Shown: positions 5,675-13,599, numbered from the stretch's first letter. The stretch is 15,535 nt of DNA from Christensenellaceae bacterium (GCA_948482865.1 CAOMHR010000018.1:1-15535), one strand, 5' to 3'. The notes: generated from the sequence alone by a model not told the origin. Translations and numbers: made by a program.

Positions 5675-8602
5675 TTATTTCTTTTTATTTGCGGGTTTTG
5701 CTGATTTTGCCGCAGGTTTCGCTTGTTTTTTTGCCGCGGAACTTTTGCCGTTACCCTTTGCAGACGAAGTCCTGTTTACCGCCGCCTGACCGGATTTAGC
5801 AGTTTTCGCGCCCGACGCTGCCTTTGCGGGTTGCTTTTTATTCCTGATTAAGAACCACCAGATTGCAAATCCGCCGCCGACAAGAACCAGCACGCCGACC
5901 AGCACGCCTATAACTATGCCCGCAACGTTGGGTCCTTCTGAAATGTCGTCCGCAGGTTCGCTGATTGTTCCGCCGAAAGCAAGGTTGACGCCCTGCTCTT
6001 TGTAGAATGCTGCCGATTCTTTTGAAACAAAGCTAACTTCAAGCATATTGCTTGACGATAAATCGCTTTTGCTAACTGTAAGTTTACCGTTTTTGTAGTC
6101 TGACGCTTTTACCAGTTTGCCGTTAAGCATAACCGAACCTATGGCGTAACCTTCGTCGGCTTTAATATCGTAAGTTACCGAGTCGCCGTCCACGGTAATT
6201 ATACCGGTTTTGCCGTCCGCCGTGACAGTGCCGCCGGAATTTCCGTTTACGCTTGCATAAATATTTTTCGCGTTACCGTTTGTAACAGCCGCGCTGGTGT
6301 TCTTTATCTGTACTATGGTGAACGGACTGAAAGAAGTGACTTGCGCAATTAAACCGTATTCGGTTACGATAACGGGAATTTCTTCAACACCCGTAATGTT
6401 GCCCTTGTCGTCGTGTTTATAGTGGTAAATTTTAAAGGTCGTACCCGCGTCGTCTTTATCGTATCCTTCGGGGAAGCCGAACGCCACCTGCATATAGCTG
6501 CCGTTGGGAACTTTTGTAACTATTCCGCATATTTGCAGATTTATTTCATAGGTGGACGAAGATACAACGTCCCCGCTCTGAACGTTCATTTCGTCTTTCA
6601 ACAATCCGTTCATCTGCGCGGTTTCATCCGTCTTTGTTGCAACCAGCATAAGTTGGCTGCGCTGGCTCTCGGCATAGTATTTGCCGTTTTCGTCCTTGAA
6701 GTCGCTTACGGACAAATCAGAATCGTCCAAAAGTTTGGGCGTGCCGAACACGTTCATATACAGTCTGCCGTCGTTAAACACTTTACTGCACACAACGCTC
6801 TTGCCGCTGAACTGATACATAACGGGGTTGGGTATTTTGTGGCTCTTTTTGCCGACAAGGTTGGTGGGAGTAAAATAGTACGTTGCCATACTGTGAACGT
6901 ACATGCGGCTGGGCTTGAAAGTAAACGAAACCACTTTGCCGCCGTCCCAATGGAAATCCGATATTTGCGCTTCTTTTTGCGCTACGTCGTCCGAAACGGA
7001 AACGTTGAATTTAATACCGGGCTCTAAGTTTGCGTCCACAAGTTCAAGATCGTCGGTGTAAGTTAAACTTATTTTGTAAGTTTTATCGTACGGGAAAGCG
7101 CCTGTGTTAAGCGGGTTGCCTATACCGCCGGGTGCGGGGTTCTGGGAATCGTGGATAACCGTGTCGTTACGGTAGGGCGCGGAAGGCTCTACGTTGCCCA
7201 GATTTTCGGGGTTGTACGCAAACAAATATTCCTTAGTGTCGAGAACAGATAACTTTTCGCTCTTATCGGGACCGTGGTCAATTAAAGCAAACTGGATATA
7301 TTCCGAGCCGACCATACGTATGATTATTTCGTTATCGCCGTCAATATAGGGCAAATCTCCCGAGTAACCGGCTTCAAAAACCGAGTTGCTCCAAGCCAGC
7401 GCATTGCGCCAACTGCCCCAGGTTATTCCGCCTTTATCGTCCGCATTGCCTTCGCGCAAAGCCAGATATTTGTTTTCTTTTTCAAGTTTCGCCGCACCCT
7501 TGTCGTTGTAGGAAACGTAAATATCCAACTGTCTGCTATTTCCTTCGCCCTTGTACACGCCGGTAATCGATAAGCCGTTACCGTCGGTGTCGTTGCCGTA
7601 TTCGTAGGGCTTTAACGCGGGGTATTCCAGCTCGTAACCCGAAGACGATACAACGCCGTCTTCTATATGGGTATTATGCATAGATTCGCCGCCGCCGAGA
7701 AGCCACTGCTTATCAGAAGAAGCGTTGTACGTGGGGTCTACAATATACCACTGACCGTCCACGTTTACGTAGTTCCACATATGCGGCTGGTAGTCGCCTT
7801 CGCCACTGCCGTCGGCGTAGCCCTGAACGCATATGCAGGGAATTTCAAGTCTGTCCATAACTGCTTTAAAGGCTTTTGCATAGCCTTCGCAGACAGATTC
7901 CTTATTTACAAGCGCGCCGTAAGAAGTGAATATAAACGCCGCCTTTTCCGTGTCGACGTTGCGGTCGCCTTCCACTTTCGTGCCGAAGCCGTATTTTACG
8001 GTCGTCTTCAGATAATTGTTGACGTACTCAACTTTACCCTTGACGGAAGCGTTTTTATTTGCTTCGGTTACAATTGCGGACAACTGCGCTTCATATTTGT
8101 CGATTGCGGTCTTAACAGCCTGTTCGCTGTTAATATTGCCCCTGTACGTATTCAGCGCCCTGCTCGTATCGAGATAGGCTACGCTCTTACCGTCACCGTT
8201 CTGTCCCGCGCTGATAGACGTTGAAAATACGTCGGCATAGAACAAATCGGGGTGGTCCATATAGAACGCGTCGCGCCCCGCGCCGTAGGCTTCCGCCATA
8301 TAGGTGCTGCCGTTTATGTAAGAAGCAGCTTCCTCTTCCGTTACAACGTTGCCTGCCACAAGGTCGTACTGAAACGAACCTTTTTCAAATTCGCCCTTGC
8401 TTAAAAGGGTTTCAAAAGCATTGTAAAACCTTTGCTCCATAGAGCCGTCGATTAACTGTCCGTAAAAATATTTATAGGCGTTATCTTTTTTATCCGCAGC
8501 AAAAGCAATGCTGACGGAAAAAAGTCCCGAGCCTACAAATAGCGAGACAATCATGACCAGCGACACAATTAATCCGATTGCGTGTTTTGTTAATGATTTC
8601 AT
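5675..8602 (-). CDS. Large secreted transglutaminase-like surface protein with C-terminal membrane anchor
   Basis: I choose the ATG at 8602 (975 residues) because GGAG sits five bases upstream; the GTG at 8608 overlaps that site. A signal peptide (~1-36, ending SIAFA-ADKK) precedes a transglutaminase-like cysteine-protease domain at about 185-295. Its triad is visible: Cys238 in ESVCEGYAKAF, His274 in PHMWNYV and Asp289 in WYIVDPTYN. A long beta-rich region follows. Near 795-870 is one glycine-rich repeat (GGTVTADGK to GYAIGSVMLNG) like bacterial surface beta-repeats. A transmembrane helix at about 893-919 and a Lys/Ala/Ser-rich tail of ~55 residues end the protein, with no LPxTG sortase motif. 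It is probably anchored in the membrane facing the cell wall. Such domains act as peptidases or crosslinking enzymes; the substrate is unknown. Confidence 0.85.
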   Translation of the reverse strand: MKSLTKHAIGLIVSLVMIVSLFVGSGLFSVSIAFAADKKDNAYKYFYGQLIDGSMEQRFYNAFETLLSKGEFEKGSFQYDLVAGNVVTEEEAASYINGSTYMAEAYGAGRDAFYMDHPDLFYADVFSTSISAGQNGDGKSVAYLDTSRALNTYRGNINSEQAVKTAIDKYEAQLSAIVTEANKNASVKGKVEYVNNYLKTTVKYGFGTKVEGDRNVDTEKAAFIFTSYGALVNKESVCEGYAKAFKAVMDRLEIPCICVQGYADGSGEGDYQPHMWNYVNVDGQWYIVDPTYNASSDKQWLLGGGESMHNTHIEDGVVSSSGYELEYPALKPYEYGNDTDGNGLSITGVYKGEGNSRQLDIYVSYNDKGAAKLEKENKYLALREGNADDKGGITWGSWRNALAWSNSVFEAGYSGDLPYIDGDNEIIIRMVGSEYIQFALIDHGPDKSEKLSVLDTKEYLFAYNPENLGNVEPSAPYRNDTVIHDSQNPAPGGIGNPLNTGAFPYDKTYKISLTYTDDLELVDANLEPGIKFNVSVSDDVAQKEAQISDFHWDGGKVVSFTFKPSRMYVHSMATYYFTPTNLVGKKSHKIPNPVMYQFSGKSVVCSKVFNDGRLYMNVFGTPKLLDDSDLSVSDFKDENGKYYAESQRSQLMLVATKTDETAQMNGLLKDEMNVQSGDVVSSSTYEINLQICGIVTKVPNGSYMQVAFGFPEGYDKDDAGTTFKIYHYKHDDKGNITGVEEIPVIVTEYGLIAQVTSFSPFTIVQIKNTSAAVTNGNAKNIYASVNGNSGGTVTADGKTGIITVDGDSVTYDIKADEGYAIGSVMLNGKLVKASDYKNGKLTVSKSDLSSSNMLEVSFVSKESAAFYKEQGVNLAFGGTISEPADDISEGPNVAGIVIGVLVGVLVLVGGGFAIWWFLIRNKKQPAKAASGAKTAKSGQAAVNRTSSAKGNGKSSAAKKQAKPAAKSAKPANKKK

Positions 8603-8653
8603 AAACACTCCATAAATAGTATTTTAACTCCGCAAAATTGCAAAGTCTTTGAC

Positions 8654-8682
8654 ATTATATACTATTTAATTAAAATAAGCAA
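8654..8682 (-). promoter_or_regulatory. Promoter of the transglutaminase-like gene
   Basis: On the minus strand, TTGCTT (8677-8682), 17 bases and a perfect TATAAT (8654-8659). Predicted start near 8647, leaving a leader of about 45 nt with a proper Shine-Dalgarno. The near-palindrome CAAAGACTTTG lies at the predicted start. Confidence 0.78.
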
Positions 8683-8808
8683 CTTTTATTTTAAACTAAA
8701 AATTACGTTTGCTCTATTAACAATAAAACGCATTTTTCGACTTGACCGCACACCCCATTTTTAAATTGCGTTTAACAAAAAATATTTATCATGTACCGAA
8801 AATGTTGT

Positions 8809-8837
8809 TTGATTTTTATTTGAATATTTGTTATATT
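8809..8837 (+). promoter_or_regulatory. Promoter of the acyltransferase gene
   Basis: TTGATT (8809-8814), 17 bases, TATATT (8832-8837). Predicted start near 8843, giving a leader of about 95 nt. The 8603-8939 gap otherwise holds the divergent minus-strand promoter and AT-rich sequence with no other gene visible. Confidence 0.68.
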
Positions 8838-8842
8838 AGCTA

Positions 8843-8926
8843 TGCCGCACGTTTAATATCATTATAAAACGAAACCCGTATTCTGTCGGGTCACAAATGC
8901 GGCAACTTTAATAGATACGGTTTTTT
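8843..8926 (+). promoter_or_regulatory. Three-way-junction-like leader upstream of the acyltransferase
   Basis: TGCCGCA (8843-8849) pairs with TGCGGCA (8898-8904), closing a loop that holds two further hairpins: CGTTT/AAACG (8850-8854 with 8867-8871) and ACCCG/CGGGT (8874-8878 with 8887-8891). Alternatively CCGTAT (8876-8881) pairs with ATACGG (8915-8920), which is followed by six T. This second structure excludes the ACCCG hairpin. The outer stem begins at the predicted transcription start. It resembles a riboswitch with a downstream terminator, but the alternative stem is only 6 bp with a long loop, so this is a candidate only. Confidence 0.4.
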
Positions 8927-8939
8927 ACGGAGAGCAAAA

Positions 8940-10025
8940 ATGTCTAACAGAAACAATTTGGTTGAATTGGCAAGGTTTTTATTCAGCGTTCTGGTCATAG
9001 GTTATCACGTACAAATGAGTTTTTCGGGCAACGGAACAGACTTGTTTGAAAACGGCGCTCTGGCTGTTGAATTTTTCTTTTTAATCTCGGGCTATTTCTT
9101 TGCCCGCTCCCTTGAAAAGATAAACGCAAAAGAAAAATCTAACGTTGCGCTTGAAAGTTGCCGCTTTATGGGCAACAAAGTAAAAGGTATCTTACCCACC
9201 CATCTGACGGCGACAGTTTTGATTATTATAGTCATATTGATTTGCGATATCAATTCTATCGGCACTAAGTTACTTAACGGTTTACCCGGCATTTTTCTGG
9301 TTCAGGAAGCAATAGTCTGGAACGAAGCCTACGCAAACGCTTTAATTGTACCCGAGTGGTATTTGTCTGCTATGCTTTTATGTATGCTGGTTATGATACC
9401 TATCGCCTTACTGTTGAGAAAGAAAATCAAAGGTATTTTAGTAATTCCCGTTTTGCTTGTAGTATTGGGCGTAATTGCCGTAATTTACGGTCTGTGCACA
9501 AATTGGGCGTTCACTTCAACTTTCATTTATGATTTAAGAGCCTGGGGCGAAATGTGCGTAGGTATGTGCGCCTACTATCTTTCCGTTTTAATTTCAAAGA
9601 TACAATTAAACAAGGCTACGGCGATAACCTTGAAAATTACAGAAATAGCAGGTTATTCCGTTCCGTTAATTCTGGGTATCGTACCTATGAGCGCGTCTTT
9701 ACAACCCGTATGTATGGTTGTTGCGGTCGTAGGAATTTTTGCCGCGATATCCGTTACTTTTGCGGGAAAAGGAATCGCAATAACAAATTCAAAAATAAAT
9801 ACCGCGTTCGGATATCTGGGAAGTCTGTCTTTGGCAACATATTTATTCCACCCTGTAATTATATCTTTAATCGATTATACTTACGCGGACATTGAAAATT
9901 GGGCAAAGTATTTGATTATCTTTGCCGCAACGTTGGTTTTAGCCATTATTTACAATCTAATCGTATACTTTATAAAATCAGTTATTAAGCATTACAAAAG
10001 CAAAAAACAAACAGTCGAAATATAG
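8940..10025 (+). CDS. Acyltransferase-3 family integral membrane protein
   Basis: This 361-residue protein has about ten transmembrane helices and the Acyl_transf_3 (OatA/NodX-like) signatures. It opens with NLVELARFLFSVLVIGYHV, where His23 is the conserved catalytic histidine. NGALAVEFFFLISGYFFARS follows, and a late helix carries LATYLFHPVI. Members transfer acetyl, succinyl or other acyl groups to sugars of peptidoglycan, exopolysaccharide or lipids. No extracellular SGNH domain is fused, so the acceptor is unknown. GGAGAG seven bases before ATG supports the start. The gene stops in TAG four bases before the YdeI-like ORF, with which it likely shares a transcript. Confidence 0.88.
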   Translation: MSNRNNLVELARFLFSVLVIGYHVQMSFSGNGTDLFENGALAVEFFFLISGYFFARSLEKINAKEKSNVALESCRFMGNKVKGILPTHLTATVLIIIVILICDINSIGTKLLNGLPGIFLVQEAIVWNEAYANALIVPEWYLSAMLLCMLVMIPIALLLRKKIKGILVIPVLLVVLGVIAVIYGLCTNWAFTSTFIYDLRAWGEMCVGMCAYYLSVLISKIQLNKATAITLKITEIAGYSVPLILGIVPMSASLQPVCMVVAVVGIFAAISVTFAGKGIAITNSKINTAFGYLGSLSLATYLFHPVIISLIDYTYADIENWAKYLIIFAATLVLAIIYNLIVYFIKSVIKHYKSKKQTVEI

Positions 10026-10029
10026 AATT

Positions 10030-10605
10030 ATGCAACCCGAAAATTTACTGAATGCAAAAAACCGCGGGGAATTGCGGCAATGGCTTACCGCAAACCACGA
10101 CAAGGAAAAAGAATGCTGGGTAATTGTAAAACGCGGCAGACGGACGGACGACGCCACTTTCTGGTATATCGACGCCGTGGAAGAAGCCCTGTGCTTCGGG
10201 TGGATTGACAGCACCACCAAACGGCTTGAAAACGGCGTCACCGCCCAGAGATTGGCGCCGCGCAAAAAAAATTCTTTATGGTCGGAGCTGAATAAAGAAC
10301 GCTGCCGCAGAATGGAAAAATGCGGCTTGATGACCGACAGCGGGCGTGCGGTTTTGCCGGATATGTCGCCTTCGGGATTTATCATAGACAGCGATATTTT
10401 AGCGGCATTGCAGGCGGACAATACTACATAGAACAACTTTTTGAATTTCCCGCCCCTTTACCAAAGGGTCAGGATTGACACTATACAAATCAAGAAAAAA
10501 CAGCCCGAACTGTTTTTTAGCCGCCTTAAAAAATTTGTAGAGAATACAAGCCAAAACAAAATGTTTGGGGAATGGAACGACAACGGTCGCCTGCTGGACT
10601 ACTGA
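10030..10605 (+). pseudogene. YdeI/OmdA-family gene interrupted by an in-frame TAG
   Basis: The frame codes for 133 residues up to TAG at 10429-10431, then continues open in the same frame to TGA at 10603-10605, for 191 codons in all, the usual length of this family. The first part has the YdeI/OmdA features VEEALCFGWIDSTTKR, LAPRKKNSLW and NKERCRRMEKCGLMT. The segment after the TAG is clearly the family's C terminus: NNFLNFPPLYQRVRIDT, then QPELFFSRLKKFVENT, then NKMFGEWNDNGRLLDY. The interrupting codon lies where a tryptophan (TGG) would suit. The result is either a nonsense-mutated gene, a truncated product, or stop-codon read-through. The function is poorly known, with some members linked to bacteriocin or peptide resistance. 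No clear ribosome binding site; probably coupled to the acyltransferase. Confidence 0.8.
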
Positions 10606-10641
10606 GTACAAAAATGAAATGATAAACAACAAAAGTTTTTA

Positions 10642-10676
10642 AAAAGCCGAAACGTTAAAAATGTTTCGGCTTTTAT
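10642..10676. terminator. Bidirectional intrinsic terminator
   Basis: AAAAGCCGAAAC (10642-10653) pairs with GTTTCGGCTTTT (10663-10674) around GTTAAAAAT. T-rich sequence on the plus side and A-rich sequence on the other make it work in both directions. It ends the acyltransferase/YdeI transcript and also follows the minus-strand 17-residue ORF. Confidence 0.9.
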
Positions 10677-10703
10677 TTTATAAATTATATAAGTTCCGCT
10701 TAA

Positions 10704-10757
10704 TTAAATGAACATAGTTTTGTACCAAGCCCAAAAGTCTTTAAGATAATTCTCCAT
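10704..10757 (-). CDS. Candidate 17-residue small protein
   Basis: The ORF MENYLKDFWAWYKTMFI runs from ATG at 10757 to TAA at 10704. A strong Shine-Dalgarno (AAGGGG) lies five bases upstream, and the bidirectional terminator begins about 30 bases after the stop. It is rich in aromatic residues and amphipathic. A weak -10 (TAAAAT) lies upstream but no clear -35. It could be a real microprotein, a remnant of a longer gene, or chance. Confidence 0.25.
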   Translation of the reverse strand: MENYLKDFWAWYKTMFI

Positions 10758-10812
10758 ATCGTCCCCTTGCTTTGCGAGTTAAATTTTAAGCTACTTTAAA
10801 TAATTGAAACTA

Positions 10813-10841
10813 TTGCGAAAAATATGAAAGTATGATATAAT
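10813..10841 (+). promoter_or_regulatory. Promoter of the restriction-modification operon
   Basis: TTGCGA (10813-10818), 17 bases and TATAAT (10836-10841), with TG one base before the -10 (extended -10). Predicted start near 10848, only about six bases before the methyltransferase ATG. No Shine-Dalgarno sequence is present. Confidence 0.7.
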
Positions 10842-10853
10842 AATTTTATATTT

Positions 10854-12323
10854 ATGAAAGCGGCAACATTAGCGGTATCAACCGAAAAACTTAATGGGCG
10901 TTTTTATACGCCTAAATTTATCGTCAATAATGTTCTTGATTTGTCAAGCTATCACGGACAAACGATATTAAAAAAACACGCCATTGACAATAGTTGCGGT
11001 GATGGCGCATTTTTGGTTGCTATTGTTAATAGATATTGCAATGAATTTTTAAAGAATAGTACTGACCTGCAAACATTGTCCGAAGAATTATCTACTTATA
11101 TTCACGGTATTGAAATAGACGAAATAGAAAGCAAAAAGTGTATTGATAATTTAAATAGCACAGTTAGGCAGTTCGGCATAAACAATGTTAATTGGGATAT
11201 AAACTGCGCCGATACTTTGACCATAGATAAATATAACGGAAAAATGGACTTTGTTTTAGGAAATCCGCCTTATGTCAGAGTTCATAATTTAGGCAGTTCT
11301 TTTGACTGTATTAAAAAGTTTTCTTTCGCTCAAAACGGTATGACCGATTTATATATCGTATTTTATGAAATCGGTTTACAAATGCTTAACGAAAACGGTA
11401 TTTTGGGTTATATAACGCCGAGTTCGTTTTTCAATAGTCTTGCAGGAAAATATATGCGGTTACATTTGGTTAAAAATAATCTGCTTGATAAAATCGTTGA
11501 TTTAAAACATTTTCAAGCGTTTACCGCAACCACTTATACGACTATCGCAATATTAAAAAATAATCGCCAACAAAGTACAACCGATTATTATCAGTTTGAA
11601 GATAAAAATAATTTTCCTTACTATGTCGATACGTTAAGCGTTGAAGATTATTATATTTGCGATAATTTCTATTTTGCTGAGAAAAACAAGTTGCAAGAAT
11701 TAAAGAATATTTTGACTTTAAATATTGCAAAAGACCATTTTGCCGTTAAAAACGGTTTTGCCACTCTTGCGGATAGCTTTTTCATAGGGAATTTTGATTT
11801 TGACGAATTTACAATACCTATCGTTAAGGCATCAACAGGGAAACAATATAAATGCCTATTTCCTTATAAAAACGGCAGGCTTGTTTCTTATGAAGAATTA
11901 ACCGCTAATTCTTCTATAAAATTATATTTGGAAACTTATAAAGAATTGTTGTTAAAGCGCAGTTTGGAAAGAAATAGCGGTTGGTATGGCTTTGGGCGAA
12001 CGCAAGGCATAAACGATGTCTATCGGTGTAAATATTCAATCAACGCTTTATTAAAAACACAATCTGATTTAAAACTTATTAAATGTGATAAAGGCGTTGG
12101 CGTATATAGTGGTCTTTATATCTTAACCGAAGTTGAAGAAAACACATTGCGTGAAATGTTATTTAGCGAAGATTTTGTTTCTTATGTTTCACTACTTGGC
12201 AAATATAAGAACGGTGGTTATTATACTTTTTCGTCAAAAGATTTAAAGAATTATCTTGAATATAAATACTCACAAAGGAACGGATTTGAAAATGAACAAT
12301 TCTCAATTTTTAGCTATTCTTAA
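10854..12323 (+). CDS. Type II N6-adenine DNA methyltransferase (gamma class)
   Basis: This 489-residue enzyme would transfer a methyl group from S-adenosylmethionine to adenine within its recognition sequence, protecting the host from the partner endonuclease. The motif order is that of gamma-class N6 methyltransferases. GRFYTPKFIVNNVL (15-28, motif X) comes first, then DNSCGDGAF (45-53, motif I, AdoMet binding), an acidic HGIEIDE, and NPPY at 137-140 (motif IV, catalytic). The C-terminal half (~240-489) is a target-recognition region with little conserved sequence, so the recognised site cannot be read. Codon use is markedly AT-richer than the flanking genes, suggesting horizontal acquisition. 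The next gene overlaps its 3' end by 32 bases. The near-leaderless start is odd, but no better start lies downstream. Confidence 0.88.
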   Translation: MKAATLAVSTEKLNGRFYTPKFIVNNVLDLSSYHGQTILKKHAIDNSCGDGAFLVAIVNRYCNEFLKNSTDLQTLSEELSTYIHGIEIDEIESKKCIDNLNSTVRQFGINNVNWDINCADTLTIDKYNGKMDFVLGNPPYVRVHNLGSSFDCIKKFSFAQNGMTDLYIVFYEIGLQMLNENGILGYITPSSFFNSLAGKYMRLHLVKNNLLDKIVDLKHFQAFTATTYTTIAILKNNRQQSTTDYYQFEDKNNFPYYVDTLSVEDYYICDNFYFAEKNKLQELKNILTLNIAKDHFAVKNGFATLADSFFIGNFDFDEFTIPIVKASTGKQYKCLFPYKNGRLVSYEELTANSSIKLYLETYKELLLKRSLERNSGWYGFGRTQGINDVYRCKYSINALLKTQSDLKLIKCDKGVGVYSGLYILTEVEENTLREMLFSEDFVSYVSLLGKYKNGGYYTFSSKDLKNYLEYKYSQRNGFENEQFSIFSYS

Positions 12324-13002
12324 AAAGTCGTTTATTACTTACTTGCAAACAGGCGCAAGAAGCAATAAAAAATTAGGCATTTTACACGGCGCAATTTCGG
12401 AAGATTTACAAGAACGTTTGAATAATAATACATACTCTGTTTATTCTTTGGGTTATGGAATAGGCAAAGAACATAAAATCTACGGACGATATGTTGACAA
12501 AGCAGTTGATATTACTATTACTGAAAATAATCAACCTATTGCTGGCATAGCCGTTAAATATGTAATGAGCAATTACTCGCAAAACTCAAATAATTACTTT
12601 GAAAATATGCTCGGCGAAACGGCAAATATACGTTGTGCTAAAATTCCGTATTTTCAGATTTTTATAATTCCCGATAAAATACCCTATTTTGATAAAGACG
12701 GTAGTATTTCAAAATGGGAAACTATCAGCGAACATAATTTAAACAAATATATTAAGCTATCAAATGATAATATTGATACATACTTGCATACGCCGAATAA
12801 AACGCTTGTATTTATCGTTCATATTCAAGATAAGAATTCTAATGCAAAAATATCAAATAGGCAAACCTATGTAGATTATTACTCAAATAATGATTTTGAT
12901 ATGACAATGTCCGCATTAAGTTTCAATTTTGGTAGCACTATTGTGTATAACGACTATGATAAATTTATTGATAAGGTTGTACACGCAATAAAGAGCTTGT
13001 AA
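12292..13002 (+). CDS. Type II restriction endonuclease, PD-(D/E)xK-like
   Basis: I start this at the ATG at 12292 (236 residues); the frame's earlier TTG at 12256 lies in the methyltransferase gene without a binding site. The core is VDKAVDITI (Asp73) followed by GIAVKYV (Lys89), the spacing of a PD-(D/E)xK nuclease. A conserved-looking SNYSQNSNNYFENMLGET helix region comes next, then strands FQIFIIPD and LVFIVHIQD. The position normally held by Glu/Asp in ExK is Ala87 (AVK), so a nearby acidic residue such as Glu104 may substitute. Its tight overlap with a DNA methyltransferase gene is the strongest evidence for a restriction role. The recognition site is unknown. Composition is AT-rich like its partner. 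Confidence 0.75.
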   Translation: MNNSQFLAILKKSFITYLQTGARSNKKLGILHGAISEDLQERLNNNTYSVYSLGYGIGKEHKIYGRYVDKAVDITITENNQPIAGIAVKYVMSNYSQNSNNYFENMLGETANIRCAKIPYFQIFIIPDKIPYFDKDGSISKWETISEHNLNKYIKLSNDNIDTYLHTPNKTLVFIVHIQDKNSNAKISNRQTYVDYYSNNDFDMTMSALSFNFGSTIVYNDYDKFIDKVVHAIKSL

Positions 13003-13017
13003 ATCAAAGGTTAAAAT

Positions 13018-13599
13018 ATGGACGATTTAAAAATAATTAGAGACGGGGATTGTAGAAATTTTGCTTCGTGGACAATAGAAAAATTAAGCAATGCTATAAG
13101 TGGACTTGCAGATTTAATAACCGAATGCCCTAACATAAAAAATAGTGATAGTTTTCATAATGCACTATATTATAACCTGTTGGTGTACGGATATTTAGTT
13201 GGGGGATTAACTGACTTTACAGAAAATGGTAATTTTGCGTGGTTAATTTTAGATTATGGGAATGACGGTTTTTTATTCCTTAAAGATTTAATTTATAAAT
13301 CACAACAAAGCGAGATATTAAAAGAAATTAACGCTTCCAAAAATGATGAAATAGCTGTTAATAATATCATTCAGTTAATAAATGAAAATAAAAAAACTAA
13401 TCGTACTTTGATAGCAGTAGAATTAAGTAAAATTAAGAAAAAAGACTTGCTAATTCAAAGTATCGAAGAAGATATAGAATTAGTCCATCAAGGTGAAAAA
13501 TCTTGGGAATGGTTTTATAACAAGCATAAATTAGATAAGTATTATTCAAATTATAGCATTGATAAAAAGCTGTTAGAATGCTACGAAAAATTTTATTGA
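13018..13599 (+). CDS. Unknown protein, third gene of the restriction-modification operon
   Basis: This 193-residue soluble protein begins 15 bases after the endonuclease stop, with AAAGG seven bases before its ATG, so it belongs to the same operon. It has no signal peptide or transmembrane segment. It looks largely helical: an N-terminal SWTIEKLSNAISGLADLI helix, an aromatic middle (NALYYNLLVYGYLVGGLTDF), and a charged lysine/glutamate-rich C-terminal half. There is no helix-turn-helix obvious enough to call it a controller protein, and no nuclease, ATPase or methylase motif. It shares the AT-rich composition of the cassette. An accessory role in restriction is inferred from position only; an unrelated passenger is possible. 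Followed by a terminator. Confidence 0.65.
   Translation: MDDLKIIRDGDCRNFASWTIEKLSNAISGLADLITECPNIKNSDSFHNALYYNLLVYGYLVGGLTDFTENGNFAWLILDYGNDGFLFLKDLIYKSQQSEILKEINASKNDEIAVNNIIQLINENKKTNRTLIAVELSKIKKKDLLIQSIEEDIELVHQGEKSWEWFYNKHKLDKYYSNYSIDKKLLECYEKFY

Noticed and set aside
6413..7027. Long plus-strand ORF antisense to the transglutaminase-like gene
   Set aside because: It lies wholly inside a gene with clear domains and signal peptide, has no binding site, and its product shows no recognisable family features.
10429..10431. Pyrrolysine or reassigned TAG codon as the sole explanation of the YdeI interruption
   Set aside because: The adjacent acyltransferase appears to use TAG as a normal stop, and nothing in the window supports recoding; a simple nonsense change is more likely.
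9978..10436. Minus-strand ORF of 152 codons across the YdeI-like gene
   Set aside because: The plus strand encodes a clear YdeI/OmdA protein there; the minus-strand product is unlike any family I know.
12256..12291. Upstream TTG start for the endonuclease
   Set aside because: It would extend the protein deep into the methyltransferase gene with no binding site; the ATG at 12292 is a more natural start.
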